A stretch of DNA of 45,129 nt from Burkholderiales bacterium Ga0077543 (GTDB lineage: Bacteria > Pseudomonadota > Gammaproteobacteria > Burkholderiales > Burkholderiaceae_C). Location: contig LNET01000032.1 in NCBI GenBank assembly GCA_001464055.1, forward strand, positions 1 to 45,129, read 5' to 3'. Shown here in pieces: positions 8,412-16,315 of the stretch. A program made the translations under genes and the position numbers. The notes under the pieces are model-generated. The model was not told the origin of the DNA. It saw only the letters and a list, made by a program, of their open reading frames with translations, and ran no database searches. The first letter of the stretch is position 1. Each line of letters starts with the position of its first letter.

Positions 8412-9461
8412 TCAACGGTGAACTTCGCTTTCGCCGTGGCGGGCCAGCAGTTCCATCAGCAGCTTGCGAATCAGCATGCCCGGGCGGTCGCTGTCCATCG
8501 AGAACTCCACACCGCGGCGACGGGTGTCGACCAGCGCGTCGGGATCGGTCGATTCCAGGATGTCCTTGTCCTCGCGCGTGATGACCTCGTCGAACTGCAC
8601 CAGCATTTGCGCCGGGCATTCGGCTTCGCTGTCGTTGCGGAACAGCCACTGGCAAAGCTGGATGTGGCCGTCGTCGATGGGCGTGAAGCAGTTCAGGATG
8701 ACGTGGCGCTTGCCGGGTTTGCCCTCGACACCCGGGTATTCGATGTCCAGCCGGCGTGAGAACGGCAGGTAGTAGGCGTTGCGCATGTGGCGCGTGGTCA
8801 GCGGCTCGGAGCTGCCGCTGATGGCGTGGAAGGCCGGCGGGTTGGCCGCGGCAATCACCGTTTCTGCATGGAAGCCGCCTTCGGTCTGCGTCAGTTCGTA
8901 CCTGCTGGGCCTGGGCTGGTCGGCCACGCCGAAAGTGGCCCGGTGCACGAAGCTGAAGTGGCTGTTGTCGAAGCTGTTTTCCAGCGCCCGTACCGGGCTG
9001 GTGGCCCAGACTTCATGAAACTGGAAGATGGTGCGCCAGCCCGGCGCGCCGAACTCGGGCATCTCCGGAATCGGCGCCAGCGGCTCTTCGCCAGGCGCCA
9101 CCAGGGCCACCCAGGCGTAGCCGTGGCGGGCGGCGCAGCGGTAGGCCGGGGTGCAGTAGTCGGCCGGTATCGGGCGCTCGGGCTCGTATTGCGGGATGCG
9201 GATGACGCGGCCGGCCGGGTTGTAGGTCCAGCCGTGGTAGCCGCATTGCAGCGCGCCGTCGATGCAGCGGCCCTTGCTGAGCCTGGCGGTGCGGTGGCAG
9301 CAGCGGTCCTTCAGCGCGGCGGGCTGGCCCTGGGCGTCCAGGAACAGCACGATGTCTTCGCCCAGCAAGGTGAAAGGCTGCGGCTGGCCGCCAGCCAGCC
9401 GCGACAGCGGCATCACGGCGTGCCAGAACCGGCGGAACACGGGTTGACGGGTGACGAGCAT
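8412..9461 (-). CDS. Rieske non-heme iron oxygenase, alpha-subunit type
   Basis: The 349-residue protein belongs to the ring-hydroxylating/demethylating Rieske oxygenases. The N-terminal Rieske domain has Cys54/His56 (RCCHRTA) and Cys73/His76 (QCGYHGW). The catalytic domain has the mononuclear iron motif ENSFDNSHFSFVH (161-173), giving His168 and His173 with bridging Asp165. The sequence resembles the single-component alpha subunits that act on non-benzenoid rings or remove N- or O-methyl groups, but I cannot name the substrate. AAGGAG lies nine bases before the ATG at 9461. It is the last gene of a five-gene operon with a deaminase and an ABC importer. No beta subunit, ferredoxin or reductase gene is nearby, so electrons must come from elsewhere. 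Confidence 0.88.
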   Translation of the reverse strand: MLVTRQPVFRRFWHAVMPLSRLAGGQPQPFTLLGEDIVLFLDAQGQPAALKDRCCHRTARLSKGRCIDGALQCGYHGWTYNPAGRVIRIPQYEPERPIPADYCTPAYRCAARHGYAWVALVAPGEEPLAPIPEMPEFGAPGWRTIFQFHEVWATSPVRALENSFDNSHFSFVHRATFGVADQPRPSRYELTQTEGGFHAETVIAAANPPAFHAISGSSEPLTTRHMRNAYYLPFSRRLDIEYPGVEGKPGKRHVILNCFTPIDDGHIQLCQWLFRNDSEAECPAQMLVQFDEVITREDKDILESTDPDALVDTRRRGVEFSMDSDRPGMLIRKLLMELLARHGESEVHR

Positions 9462-9491
9462 CGCGGGGCTCCTTCTGCGCAGGGCACGGGT

Positions 9492-10910
9492 TCAGTGCAT
9501 GCGGGCCACCAGCGCCTGAGCCTGCGCCTGCAGTTCGGCCAGGTCCAGGCCGGGGATGCTGTCGTTGTCCACCACCCGGCGGCCCTGCACCAGCAGGGCG
9601 CGCAGGCTGGGTCTGCCGCCGCTGGCCACCGGGCCGATGGCCGGATCGTGCAGGCCGAAGTGACGCGGCTGGTCCAGCCTGTAGACCGCGATGTCGGCGG
9701 CCATCCCAGGCGCCAGCGTGCCCACGCCGCCCAGGCCCAGCAGGCGCGCGCCGCCGGCCGTGCCGATGTGCACCACGTCGTCGACGCTGATGGCGGCCGC
9801 ATGCCCGCCGGGCTGCCCGCCGCCGGCCAGTGCGCGCGTGCCGGCACGTGGGTCGGCCCGGTGCAGCAGCCAGGCGGCATGGGCCTCGCTGGCCATGTCG
9901 GCGGCTTCGTTCGACGCCGCGCCATCCACCGCCAGGCCCACCGGCACGCCGAGCGCCAGCGCCTCGGGCACACGCGCGATGCCGCTGCCCAGGCGGGCGT
10001 TGCTTTGCGGGCAGTGGGCGATGCCGGTGCCGGTGCTGGCGCACAGCTGCAGTTCGCTGTCGTCCAGGTGCACCATGTGCGCAAACCACACGTCGTGGCC
10101 CACCCAGTCGTGCTGGGCCACCCACTGCAGCGGCCGGCAGCCATGCACTTCACGCGCCCAGCGCACGTAGTCCCAGGTCTCGGACAAGTGGCTGTGCAGC
10201 CGGATGCCGAGCGAGCGCGCCTGCGCGGCCAGCACGCGCAGGTGTTCCGGCTTGCAGCTCCAGTTGGGCGTGGTGATGGCGCTCACCACGCGCCGCATCG
10301 CCAGCGGCCCGGGGTCGTGAAAGCGCCGCGTGTCGTGTTCGACGCCGGCCATGAAGGCCTCCAGCGTTTCCGGGGCCGACTGCGGCGGCGCCGTGGCGTC
10401 GGTCATGGCACGCGCCTGCGTCTGGCCGCCGCGGCACAGCACGAAGCGCAGGCCCAGCCGCGCGGCTTCGTCGAAGACCACGGCGCTGGCGTCGTAGGGC
10501 ATGCCGGGGTAGACGTGGTACTGGTGGTCGGCCACGGTGGTGCAGCCCGACAGCAGCAGTTCGACCAGGCCCACGCGCGCGGCGATGCGCAGCGCATGTT
10601 CGTGGTCGAAGTGGCGGCGGAAAGGCACCGGCACCGCCGCCAGCCAGGGCACCAGCGGGCTGTCGATGCCGGCCGGGATGCCCTTGAGCAGGCTCTGGAA
10701 CAGGTGATGGTGGGTGTTGACCCAGCCCGGGTAGACGACACAGCCGCGGGCGTCGATCACGGCCTCTCCAGGCTCGGGCGCCAGCTGGCCGATGGCGCTG
10801 ATGAGTCCACCGCGCACGCGGATGTCGGTGCCGGCCTGCAGGCGGGCCGCTGCACCACGATGGCCCGTGATGCCGGCCACCGCGCCCCAGATCAACCAGT
10901 CGTCATTCAT
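9492..10910 (-). CDS. Amidohydrolase, 8-oxoguanine deaminase-like
   Basis: The 472-residue protein is a metal-dependent amidohydrolase of the AtzA/TrzN/guanine-deaminase-like group. Metal motifs are PGWVNTHHHLFQSLLKG (His67 and His69), a mid-protein LHSHLSET, and VDGAASNEAADM with the catalytic Asp. The NTHHHLFQ box and SGCTTVADHQYHVYP are typical of proteins called 8-oxoguanine deaminases, which turn 8-oxoguanine into urate; isocytosine and other aminated N-heterocycles are alternatives. The ATG at 10910 overlaps the permease 3' end by 8 bases, so translation is probably coupled. Specificity is inferred; the enzyme class is firm. Confidence 0.85.
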   Translation of the reverse strand: MNDDWLIWGAVAGITGHRGAAARLQAGTDIRVRGGLISAIGQLAPEPGEAVIDARGCVVYPGWVNTHHHLFQSLLKGIPAGIDSPLVPWLAAVPVPFRRHFDHEHALRIAARVGLVELLLSGCTTVADHQYHVYPGMPYDASAVVFDEAARLGLRFVLCRGGQTQARAMTDATAPPQSAPETLEAFMAGVEHDTRRFHDPGPLAMRRVVSAITTPNWSCKPEHLRVLAAQARSLGIRLHSHLSETWDYVRWAREVHGCRPLQWVAQHDWVGHDVWFAHMVHLDDSELQLCASTGTGIAHCPQSNARLGSGIARVPEALALGVPVGLAVDGAASNEAADMASEAHAAWLLHRADPRAGTRALAGGGQPGGHAAAISVDDVVHIGTAGGARLLGLGGVGTLAPGMAADIAVYRLDQPRHFGLHDPAIGPVASGGRPSLRALLVQGRRVVDNDSIPGLDLAELQAQAQALVARMH

Positions 10911-11679
10911 GTGCCTGCTCGCTTTCGTGCCAACCCTTCAGCGCCCAGCGCGACAGCCCCGCCATCGCCGCGAACAAGGCCACGCCGGCCAGCGTGATGA
11001 GCGCCAGCGCCGCGAACATGCGCGGGATGTTGAGCTGGTAGCCGGCCTGCAGGATCTGGTAAGCCAGACCCGTGCCCGTGCCGCCTGTGCCGGCCACGAA
11101 CTCGGCCACCACGGCGCCGATCAGCGCCAGCCCGCTGCTGATGCGCAGGCCGCCGAAGAAGTAGGGCAGCGCCGACGGGATGCGCAGCCGCCAGAGCGTC
11201 TGCCAGCGGCTGGCGCGCTGCAGCCTGAAGTAGGCCAGCAGCCCGGCGTTCACGCTCTTCAGGCCCAGTGTGGTGTTGGCGATGATGGGAAACAGCGCCA
11301 CCAGCGTGGCGCAGATGACGAGCGAGGCCGTCGGGTCCTTGACCCAGATGATCACCAGCGGCGCGATCGCGACGATGGGCGTGACCTGCAACAGCACGGC
11401 ATACGGGAACAGTGCGGTTTCGACGATGCGACTCTGCACGAACGCAAACGCGATGGCCACGCCCAGGGCCGTGGCGCAGGCGAAGGCCAGCAGGGTGATC
11501 TTCATCGTCACCCACAGCGCGCTGAAGAGCATGGCCGCGTCGTCCACCAGCGTCTGCGCCACGCGCAGCGGGCTGGGCACCAGGAAGGGTGGCACGTCGA
11601 AGGCCACCACCAGGCCCTGCCACAGCGCGATCAGCAGCACCGCCAGTGCAGCCGGCCAGAGCACCTGCCCGCGATTCAT
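10903..11679 (-). CDS. ABC transporter permease (SsuC/TauC/ThiX type)
   Basis: The 258-residue protein has about six membrane helices and the BPD permease EAA loop (near RLRIPSALPYFFGGLRI), which contacts the ATPase. It pairs with the NMT1-type binding protein and ATPase encoded upstream. The ATG at 11679 gives a typical start (MNRGQVLWPAALAVLLIALW). An upstream open extension to 11844 overlaps the ATPase 3' end and is rejected. The stop overlaps the deaminase start, linking uptake and catabolism in one transcript. Confidence 0.9.
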   Translation of the reverse strand: MNRGQVLWPAALAVLLIALWQGLVVAFDVPPFLVPSPLRVAQTLVDDAAMLFSALWVTMKITLLAFACATALGVAIAFAFVQSRIVETALFPYAVLLQVTPIVAIAPLVIIWVKDPTASLVICATLVALFPIIANTTLGLKSVNAGLLAYFRLQRASRWQTLWRLRIPSALPYFFGGLRISSGLALIGAVVAEFVAGTGGTGTGLAYQILQAGYQLNIPRMFAALALITLAGVALFAAMAGLSRWALKGWHESEQAHE

Positions 11680-11713
11680 GCCGCGTTCACCTGGCAACGC
11701 CGGCACGCCAGCT

Positions 11714-12487
11714 TCACGGCGCCATCGCGCTGGCCGCCAGCAGGCTGTGCTGCAGGCGCTGCGCGTGTTGCGCGAAACGCGTCGAGACTCGGAACTCGTC
11801 GCTGCGCGGATAGGGCTCGTCGATGCTGAATTCGTCGACGACACGTCCAGGCCGAGCCGCCATCACCAGCACCCGGCTGGACAGGAAAACGGCCTCGTAG
11901 ATGGAGTGGGTGACGAACATCACCGTCAGCCGCTGGGCCTGCCACAGCGCCAGCAGGTCGCTGTCCAGCCGCTGGCGCGTGATCTCGTCCAGCGCGCCGA
12001 AGGGTTCGTCCATCAGCAACAGTGCCGGCTCGGTGACCAGGCCGCGCGCGATCGACACGCGCATCTGCATGCCGCCCGAGAGTTCGCGCGGCAATGCGGC
12101 CTCGAAGCCCTGCAGGCCCACCCGCTGCAGCGCCTGCTGCACGCGCGGCTGGCTGGCACCCAGGGGCACGCCGGCCAGGTCCAGCGGCAGGCGAACATTG
12201 GCCTGCACGCTGGCCCAGGGCATCAGGGTGGCTTCCTGGAACACGAAGGACAGATCGCGCCCCGGCGCGCGCTGCACGCTGCCGGCGCTGGCCGGTAGCA
12301 GGCCGGCCACCATCTTCAGCAGCGTGCTCTTGCCGCAGCCCGATGGCCCGAGCAAGGTGACGAACTCTCCGGCCTGCACCTGCAGGCTCACCGGCAGCAG
12401 GGCGCGCGTGCCGTTGGGGTAGGTCTTCTCGGCGCCTTGCAGGCTGATGACGCTGTGGCCGGTCATGCCCCCACCGTCGTGGGCCAT
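11714..12487 (-). CDS. ABC transporter ATP-binding protein (SsuB/TauB/ThiZ type)
   Basis: This 257-residue ATPase has Walker A LGPSGCGKST, a Q-loop region (FVFQEATLMPW), the signature LSGGMQMRVSIARGL, Walker B ALLLMDEPFGALDE and the switch histidine (FVTHSIYEAVFLSSRV). This pattern is typical of nitrate/sulfonate/taurine/pyrimidine importers. The ATG at 12487 has GGAAG seven bases upstream; an ATG at 12466 (MTGHSVISL) is an alternative with a poorer site. It sits between the binding-protein and permease genes with short gaps (40 and 34 bases). Confidence 0.92.
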   Translation of the reverse strand: MAHDGGGMTGHSVISLQGAEKTYPNGTRALLPVSLQVQAGEFVTLLGPSGCGKSTLLKMVAGLLPASAGSVQRAPGRDLSFVFQEATLMPWASVQANVRLPLDLAGVPLGASQPRVQQALQRVGLQGFEAALPRELSGGMQMRVSIARGLVTEPALLLMDEPFGALDEITRQRLDSDLLALWQAQRLTVMFVTHSIYEAVFLSSRVLVMAARPGRVVDEFSIDEPYPRSDEFRVSTRFAQHAQRLQHSLLAASAMAP

Positions 12488-12527
12488 GACATGGCTTCCG
12501 GCAGGCCAGCCCGTGGCCGGTGCAGGT

Positions 12528-13517
12528 TCAGGGCAGCACCTTGATGTCCTTCACGAATTGCGTCGTGTAGGTTCTCTTCAGGTCGACCTTGCGCGGGTCC
12601 AGCAGCTTCATGGCCACCAGCATGTCGTAGGTCTTCTTCATGCGTTCGTCGGTGATGACGCCGGCACCCAGAGTGGCAGCGTCGCCCCCGAAGACCATGC
12701 CCGACTCGTTCATGAGCCGGATGCCGACCGCGATCTTGTCGTCGGTCATGGCCGGGTTGGCGCGCTTGATCAGCGCATTCGCCGGACCCGGGTCGCCCTG
12801 CAGGTAGCTCTTCCAGCCTTCCATGCTGGCGCGCACGAACGCGGCCACGGCCTGCGGGCGTTCACGCACGGTTTTCTCCATGCAGACGATGGTGGTGGAA
12901 TAAGGCGGCCAGCCGAAGTCGGACAGCAGGAACACGCGCGGCTTGAAACCGGCTTCCCTCTCGATGGCGTAAGGCTCGCTGGACAGATAACCCTGCTGCA
13001 CCACGTTCTTGTCGGCGACAAAGGGCTGGATGTTGAAGGTGTAGGGCCGGGTCTGACTGTCCTGAAGGCCGTAGCGCGCCTTCAGCCAGGGCCAGAACGA
13101 GGTGTGCGAAGCCGCGCCGATGAGGATGGTCTTGCCTTTCAGGTCTTCCAGCCTGTCGACCACGCCCGGGTGGCCGATGAGCACGGCCGCGTCCTTCTGG
13201 AACGCTGCGGCCACCGTCACCACCGGAATGCCCTGCTCCCAGGCCTTCATGGTCTGCACGTCGTAACCCATGAAGCAATCGGTCTGGCCGGCGGCCAGCA
13301 GCTGCATGCCGTTGACCTGGGGGCCGCCCATGCGCAGGGTCACGTCCAGGCCGGCCGCCTTGTACAAGCCGCGGGCCTGCGCCTGGTAGAAGCCGCCGTG
13401 CTCGGCCTGGGCGTACCAGTTCGTCATGAACACGAACTTCTGCTGCGCCTGGGCTGCCGCGGCGGCACCTGCCAGCAGGCACAGCAGGACGATGGCGCGG
13501 GGCATGGTGCGGGGCAT
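12528..13517 (-). CDS. ABC transporter substrate-binding protein (NMT1/THI5-like)
   Basis: The 329-residue periplasmic binding protein has a signal peptide (MPRTMPRAIVLLCLLAGAAA, cleavage near AQAQQK). The NMT1/THI5 family start FMTNWYAQAEHGGFYQAQ follows, then GLYKAAGLDVTL, GYDVQTMKAWEQG and LKGKTILIG. ThiY-type members bind formylaminopyrimidine and others bind sulfonates, so the ligand is probably a small planar heterocycle, but this is inference. Start codons at 13517 and 13505 are both possible. It is the first gene of the operon. Its leader carries three tandem GGTCGAA heptamers. Confidence 0.88.
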   Translation of the reverse strand: MPRTMPRAIVLLCLLAGAAAAAQAQQKFVFMTNWYAQAEHGGFYQAQARGLYKAAGLDVTLRMGGPQVNGMQLLAAGQTDCFMGYDVQTMKAWEQGIPVVTVAAAFQKDAAVLIGHPGVVDRLEDLKGKTILIGAASHTSFWPWLKARYGLQDSQTRPYTFNIQPFVADKNVVQQGYLSSEPYAIEREAGFKPRVFLLSDFGWPPYSTTIVCMEKTVRERPQAVAAFVRASMEGWKSYLQGDPGPANALIKRANPAMTDDKIAVGIRLMNESGMVFGGDAATLGAGVITDERMKKTYDMLVAMKLLDPRKVDLKRTYTTQFVKDIKVLP

Positions 13518-13527
13518 GGCGATGTCC

Positions 13528-13548
13528 GGTCGAAGGTCGAAGGTCGAA
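13528..13548 (+). repeat. Three tandem 7-bp repeats before the binding-protein gene
   Basis: GGTCGAA occurs three times head to tail with no spacer. It ends 11 bases upstream of the ATG at 13517, so on the transcript it reads TTCGACC three times where a Shine-Dalgarno would be expected. Confidence 0.8.
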
Positions 13549-13686
13549 GGGCTGGATTCGCAGATCAGGCGGCGGCAACCCGTCAGGCAGCCGACATCTT
13601 GCCGCAAGCGGCGCCGTTTTGCCCGGTTCGCAGTCGACGCATACTCGCCACCGCCCCACCGGCACCCCAGCCCAACCTCGTCCGCC

Positions 13687-15660
13687 GTGTCCAGCGCCCC
13701 CAGCCCCCAGAGTGCCTTTGCCAGCCTGACGGCAGCATCCGGCCTGCCCGCCCGGGCCCTGCTGCTGCTGGCCTGCCTGCTGCCCCTGCTGCTGTTGCTG
13801 GGCCTGCACCAGTTCAGCCAGCGCAGCATCCCGGTCGACGCGCCGCAGGTGTTGCGGCTGGACACCGGACATCTTGTCGCGCTGGGCGGCCTGGTGCCCC
13901 CGTCACCGCCCGAACAGGCCCTGGCCAGCCTGCAGGTTCCCTTGCTGATGGGGCGCGAGAACCTCCGCCAGCCAAGGTGGTTGCTGCTGCCCTTCGAGCT
14001 GAGCAGCCAGCCCGATTCGGCCTGGACGCTGCGCATCGTGCACCGCCGGAACCTGCTGGTGTACCTGGACGGGCAGCTGCTGGCCCACAGCACGGCACCC
14101 GACGACATCGACCAGCGCAGCCCGGCATTGCGGCTGGGCAGTCGCACGCTCAGCGTCAACGTGCCACCGGGCTGGCTCAGGCCGGGCCGGCATGAACTGC
14201 AGCTGCGCCTGGGTGCGGCCGAATCACCCACCGTCGGCAGTGTCCATCTGGGGCCGATGGCGGACGTTTCGCGACTGGACAGCAGCCGCGACATGATGGC
14301 GGCGCTGCGCAGCGCCACGGCGCTGGGCGCGCTGGTGGTCGGGCTGTTCCTGGTCGGGGTGTGGCTGGCCCACCGCGAGGCGCTGGCCTACGCCCTGGCC
14401 GGGGCCCACCTGCTGCTGCTGGCCTTGCTGCTCACGCCCTACCTGCTGCAGCACCAGCCGCTGCCCAGCCCCTGGTGGCGCATGCTGCTCGACGTGGCCG
14501 ACGTGTGGGCCAAGGCGCTGCTGCTGGCCACCGTGGTTCGCCTGGCACAGCCTCACGACGGCTGGGGCATGCGTGTGGCCTGGGCCTATGCGGTGGTGGG
14601 CACCCTGGTCGACGGCGCCGCCGCGGCGCTGGACCAGCCCTGGAACGACTTCGGCAACCCCTGGCCCTGGTGGGCTCTGGGCAGCCGGCTGGCGGTGATG
14701 GGCCTGGCCACGGTGCTGGCCCTGCGTGCACTGGCTCGCCAGCCACGCTTCGACCGGCTGGCCACGGCCTCGCTGGTGGCCTTTTCGCTGTGCATCTGGG
14801 CCTACGTCAGCTTCTTTTCGCTCGTCGCACCGCGCTGGTTCAGCGTGGTCGACATCAATGTCTACGCCCACGCTGCCTGGGTGCTGTGGATGGGCAGCCT
14901 GCTGTACGGCCATTTCGTGCTGACTGCCCGGCGCGAACGCGTGTTGCGCCAGGAATCGGCGCAGGCGCTGAGCGAGCGCACCCGCGAACTGCAGGCCAGC
15001 TTTGCGGCGCTGCAGGCCAGCGAGCACCAGCGCATGGCCACCACCGAACGTGAGCGCCTGCTGCAGGAAATGCACGATGGCCTGGGTTCGCAGCTCATGA
15101 CGGCCAAGATGAATGCCCAGACCGGGCAACTGAGCGGCGCCGAGATGGCCAGCGCGATCGACAGCTGCATCCAGGAAATGCGGCTGACCGTGGACACCCT
15201 GTCGGTGGCCGACGGCGACCTGGGCTTGCTGCTGGCCAGTGTGCGCCACCGCGCCGAACCCGGCCTGCGCGCTGCCGGGCTGACCCTGGCCTGGCAGGTG
15301 GCCGAAGCACCCTGCCTGCCGGCACTGGAAGGCAGCGGCGGGCGCGAACTGGTGCGCATCGTCCAGGAGTCGCTGAACAACGTGCTGCACCACGCCCAGG
15401 CCACCCGCGTCACGCTGCGCAGCGAGGCCACCGCCGACGGTCGCCACATCGTCGTGAGCCTGATCGACAACGGCCGTGGCCTGCCGGACGGCCAGCCACC
15501 GGGTGGTGGTCGCGGCACGCGCAACATGCAGCAGCGCGCCCAGCGGCTGGGGGCCCGCGTGTCCTGGCATTCCCCGGCAGGCGGTACTGCGCGCAGCCCG
15601 GGGGGGCCGGGAACGGAAGTGCGCATCGAACTGCCGGCAGGGCGGGCCTTCAGCGTCTGA
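13687..15660 (+). CDS. 7TMR-DISM-type sensor histidine kinase (NarL-type, orphan)
   Basis: The 657-residue kinase starts at GTG 13687, just before a hydrophobic segment (about 20-42). A periplasmic beta-rich sensor domain follows (about 45-195), then about seven membrane helices (200-410) and a short coiled coil (about 420-455). The HisKA_3 phosphoacceptor is His463 (LLQEMHDGLGSQLM). The HATPase domain has an N-box (ELVRIVQESLNNVLHHA), G1 DNGRGLP and G2 GRGTRNMQQRAQRLGA. HisKA_3 kinases normally pair with a LuxR/NarL-type response regulator, but none is adjacent. It diverges from the transport/catabolic operon, so it could sense the same substrate, but nothing proves this. An extended frame back to 13426 is antisense to the binding protein. 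Confidence 0.85.
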   Translation: MSSAPSPQSAFASLTAASGLPARALLLLACLLPLLLLLGLHQFSQRSIPVDAPQVLRLDTGHLVALGGLVPPSPPEQALASLQVPLLMGRENLRQPRWLLLPFELSSQPDSAWTLRIVHRRNLLVYLDGQLLAHSTAPDDIDQRSPALRLGSRTLSVNVPPGWLRPGRHELQLRLGAAESPTVGSVHLGPMADVSRLDSSRDMMAALRSATALGALVVGLFLVGVWLAHREALAYALAGAHLLLLALLLTPYLLQHQPLPSPWWRMLLDVADVWAKALLLATVVRLAQPHDGWGMRVAWAYAVVGTLVDGAAAALDQPWNDFGNPWPWWALGSRLAVMGLATVLALRALARQPRFDRLATASLVAFSLCIWAYVSFFSLVAPRWFSVVDINVYAHAAWVLWMGSLLYGHFVLTARRERVLRQESAQALSERTRELQASFAALQASEHQRMATTERERLLQEMHDGLGSQLMTAKMNAQTGQLSGAEMASAIDSCIQEMRLTVDTLSVADGDLGLLLASVRHRAEPGLRAAGLTLAWQVAEAPCLPALEGSGGRELVRIVQESLNNVLHHAQATRVTLRSEATADGRHIVVSLIDNGRGLPDGQPPGGGRGTRNMQQRAQRLGARVSWHSPAGGTARSPGGPGTEVRIELPAGRAFSV

Positions 15661-15695
15661 TCTGCCGGGGTGAAGCAGGCCGCGGGTTCAGCCGT

Positions 15696-16271
15696 TCAGA
15701 ACATCTTGCCCACGTTCAGCAACGTCAGCACCCCCAGCACCGCGAAGATGGCGGCGGCGATGCCATGCACCAGCGTCATGGACAGCTTGCGCGCCACGCG
15801 GTCGCCCAGGTAGACCGCCGGCACGTTGGCCAGCATCATGCCCAGCGTGGTGCCAGCCACCACGGCCACGAACTCGGCGCTGTAGCGCGCGGCCAGGGCC
15901 ACGGTGGCAATCTGCGTCTTGTCGCCCATCTCGGCAATGAAGAAGGCCAGCACCGTGGTGCCGAAGACGCCGAAGCGGGGCGCACTGGTCACCGCGGCGT
16001 CGTCGACCTTGTCGGGCACCAGCATCCACGCGGCCACGGCCAGGAAGGACAGGCCGACGATCCAGCGCAGCACATCCGGGCCCAGCTGCGCCGAAACCCA
16101 GGCGCCAACGGCGCCGGCCAGTGCGTGGTTGGCCAGCGTGGCCACGAAGATGCCGGCGATGATGGGCAGCGGCTTGCGAAAGCGCGCCGCCAGCAGCATG
16201 GCCAGCAGCTGTGTCTTGTCGCCCATTTCGCCCAGCGCCACGACGCCGGTCGAGACCAGGAATGCTTCCAA
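15696..16271 (-). CDS. TMEM165/GDT1 (UPF0016) family cation exporter
   Basis: The 191-residue membrane protein shows the two hallmark repeats VALGEMGDKTQLLAMLLAAR (11-30) and FFIAEMGDKTQIATVALAAR, each followed by hydrophobic helices: six helices in an inverted-repeat fold. Family members move Mn2+ (or Ca2+) out of the cytoplasm. The start appears to be TTG at 16271: an in-frame TGA lies nine bases upstream and GAGGTG precedes it by about 10 bases. A later GTG (residue 6) is the alternative. It lies 44 bases downstream of the bciA stop on the same strand, so cotranscription is likely. Confidence 0.92.
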   Translation of the reverse strand: MEAFLVSTGVVALGEMGDKTQLLAMLLAARFRKPLPIIAGIFVATLANHALAGAVGAWVSAQLGPDVLRWIVGLSFLAVAAWMLVPDKVDDAAVTSAPRFGVFGTTVLAFFIAEMGDKTQIATVALAARYSAEFVAVVAGTTLGMMLANVPAVYLGDRVARKLSMTLVHGIAAAIFAVLGVLTLLNVGKMF

Positions 16272-16315
16272 TTGCGGCTTTCACCTCGTGCCGCGGGCCG
16301 GGGATCGGCCCGCTC

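Noticed and set aside
8787..10997. 736-residue plus-strand open frame
   Set aside because: It is antisense to the Rieske oxygenase and deaminase genes, has a low-complexity His/Gln/Ala-rich translation and no domain.
13518..13686. TPP riboswitch before the NMT1-type operon
   Set aside because: A CCTGATCTG string on the minus strand recalls the TPP aptamer, but the other conserved parts (GGGGTGC, CTGAGA) are missing.
16272..16315. Manganese (yybP-ykoY) riboswitch before the GDT1-type gene
   Set aside because: Only 44 bases separate it from bciA, too short for the aptamer, and no matching motif is seen.
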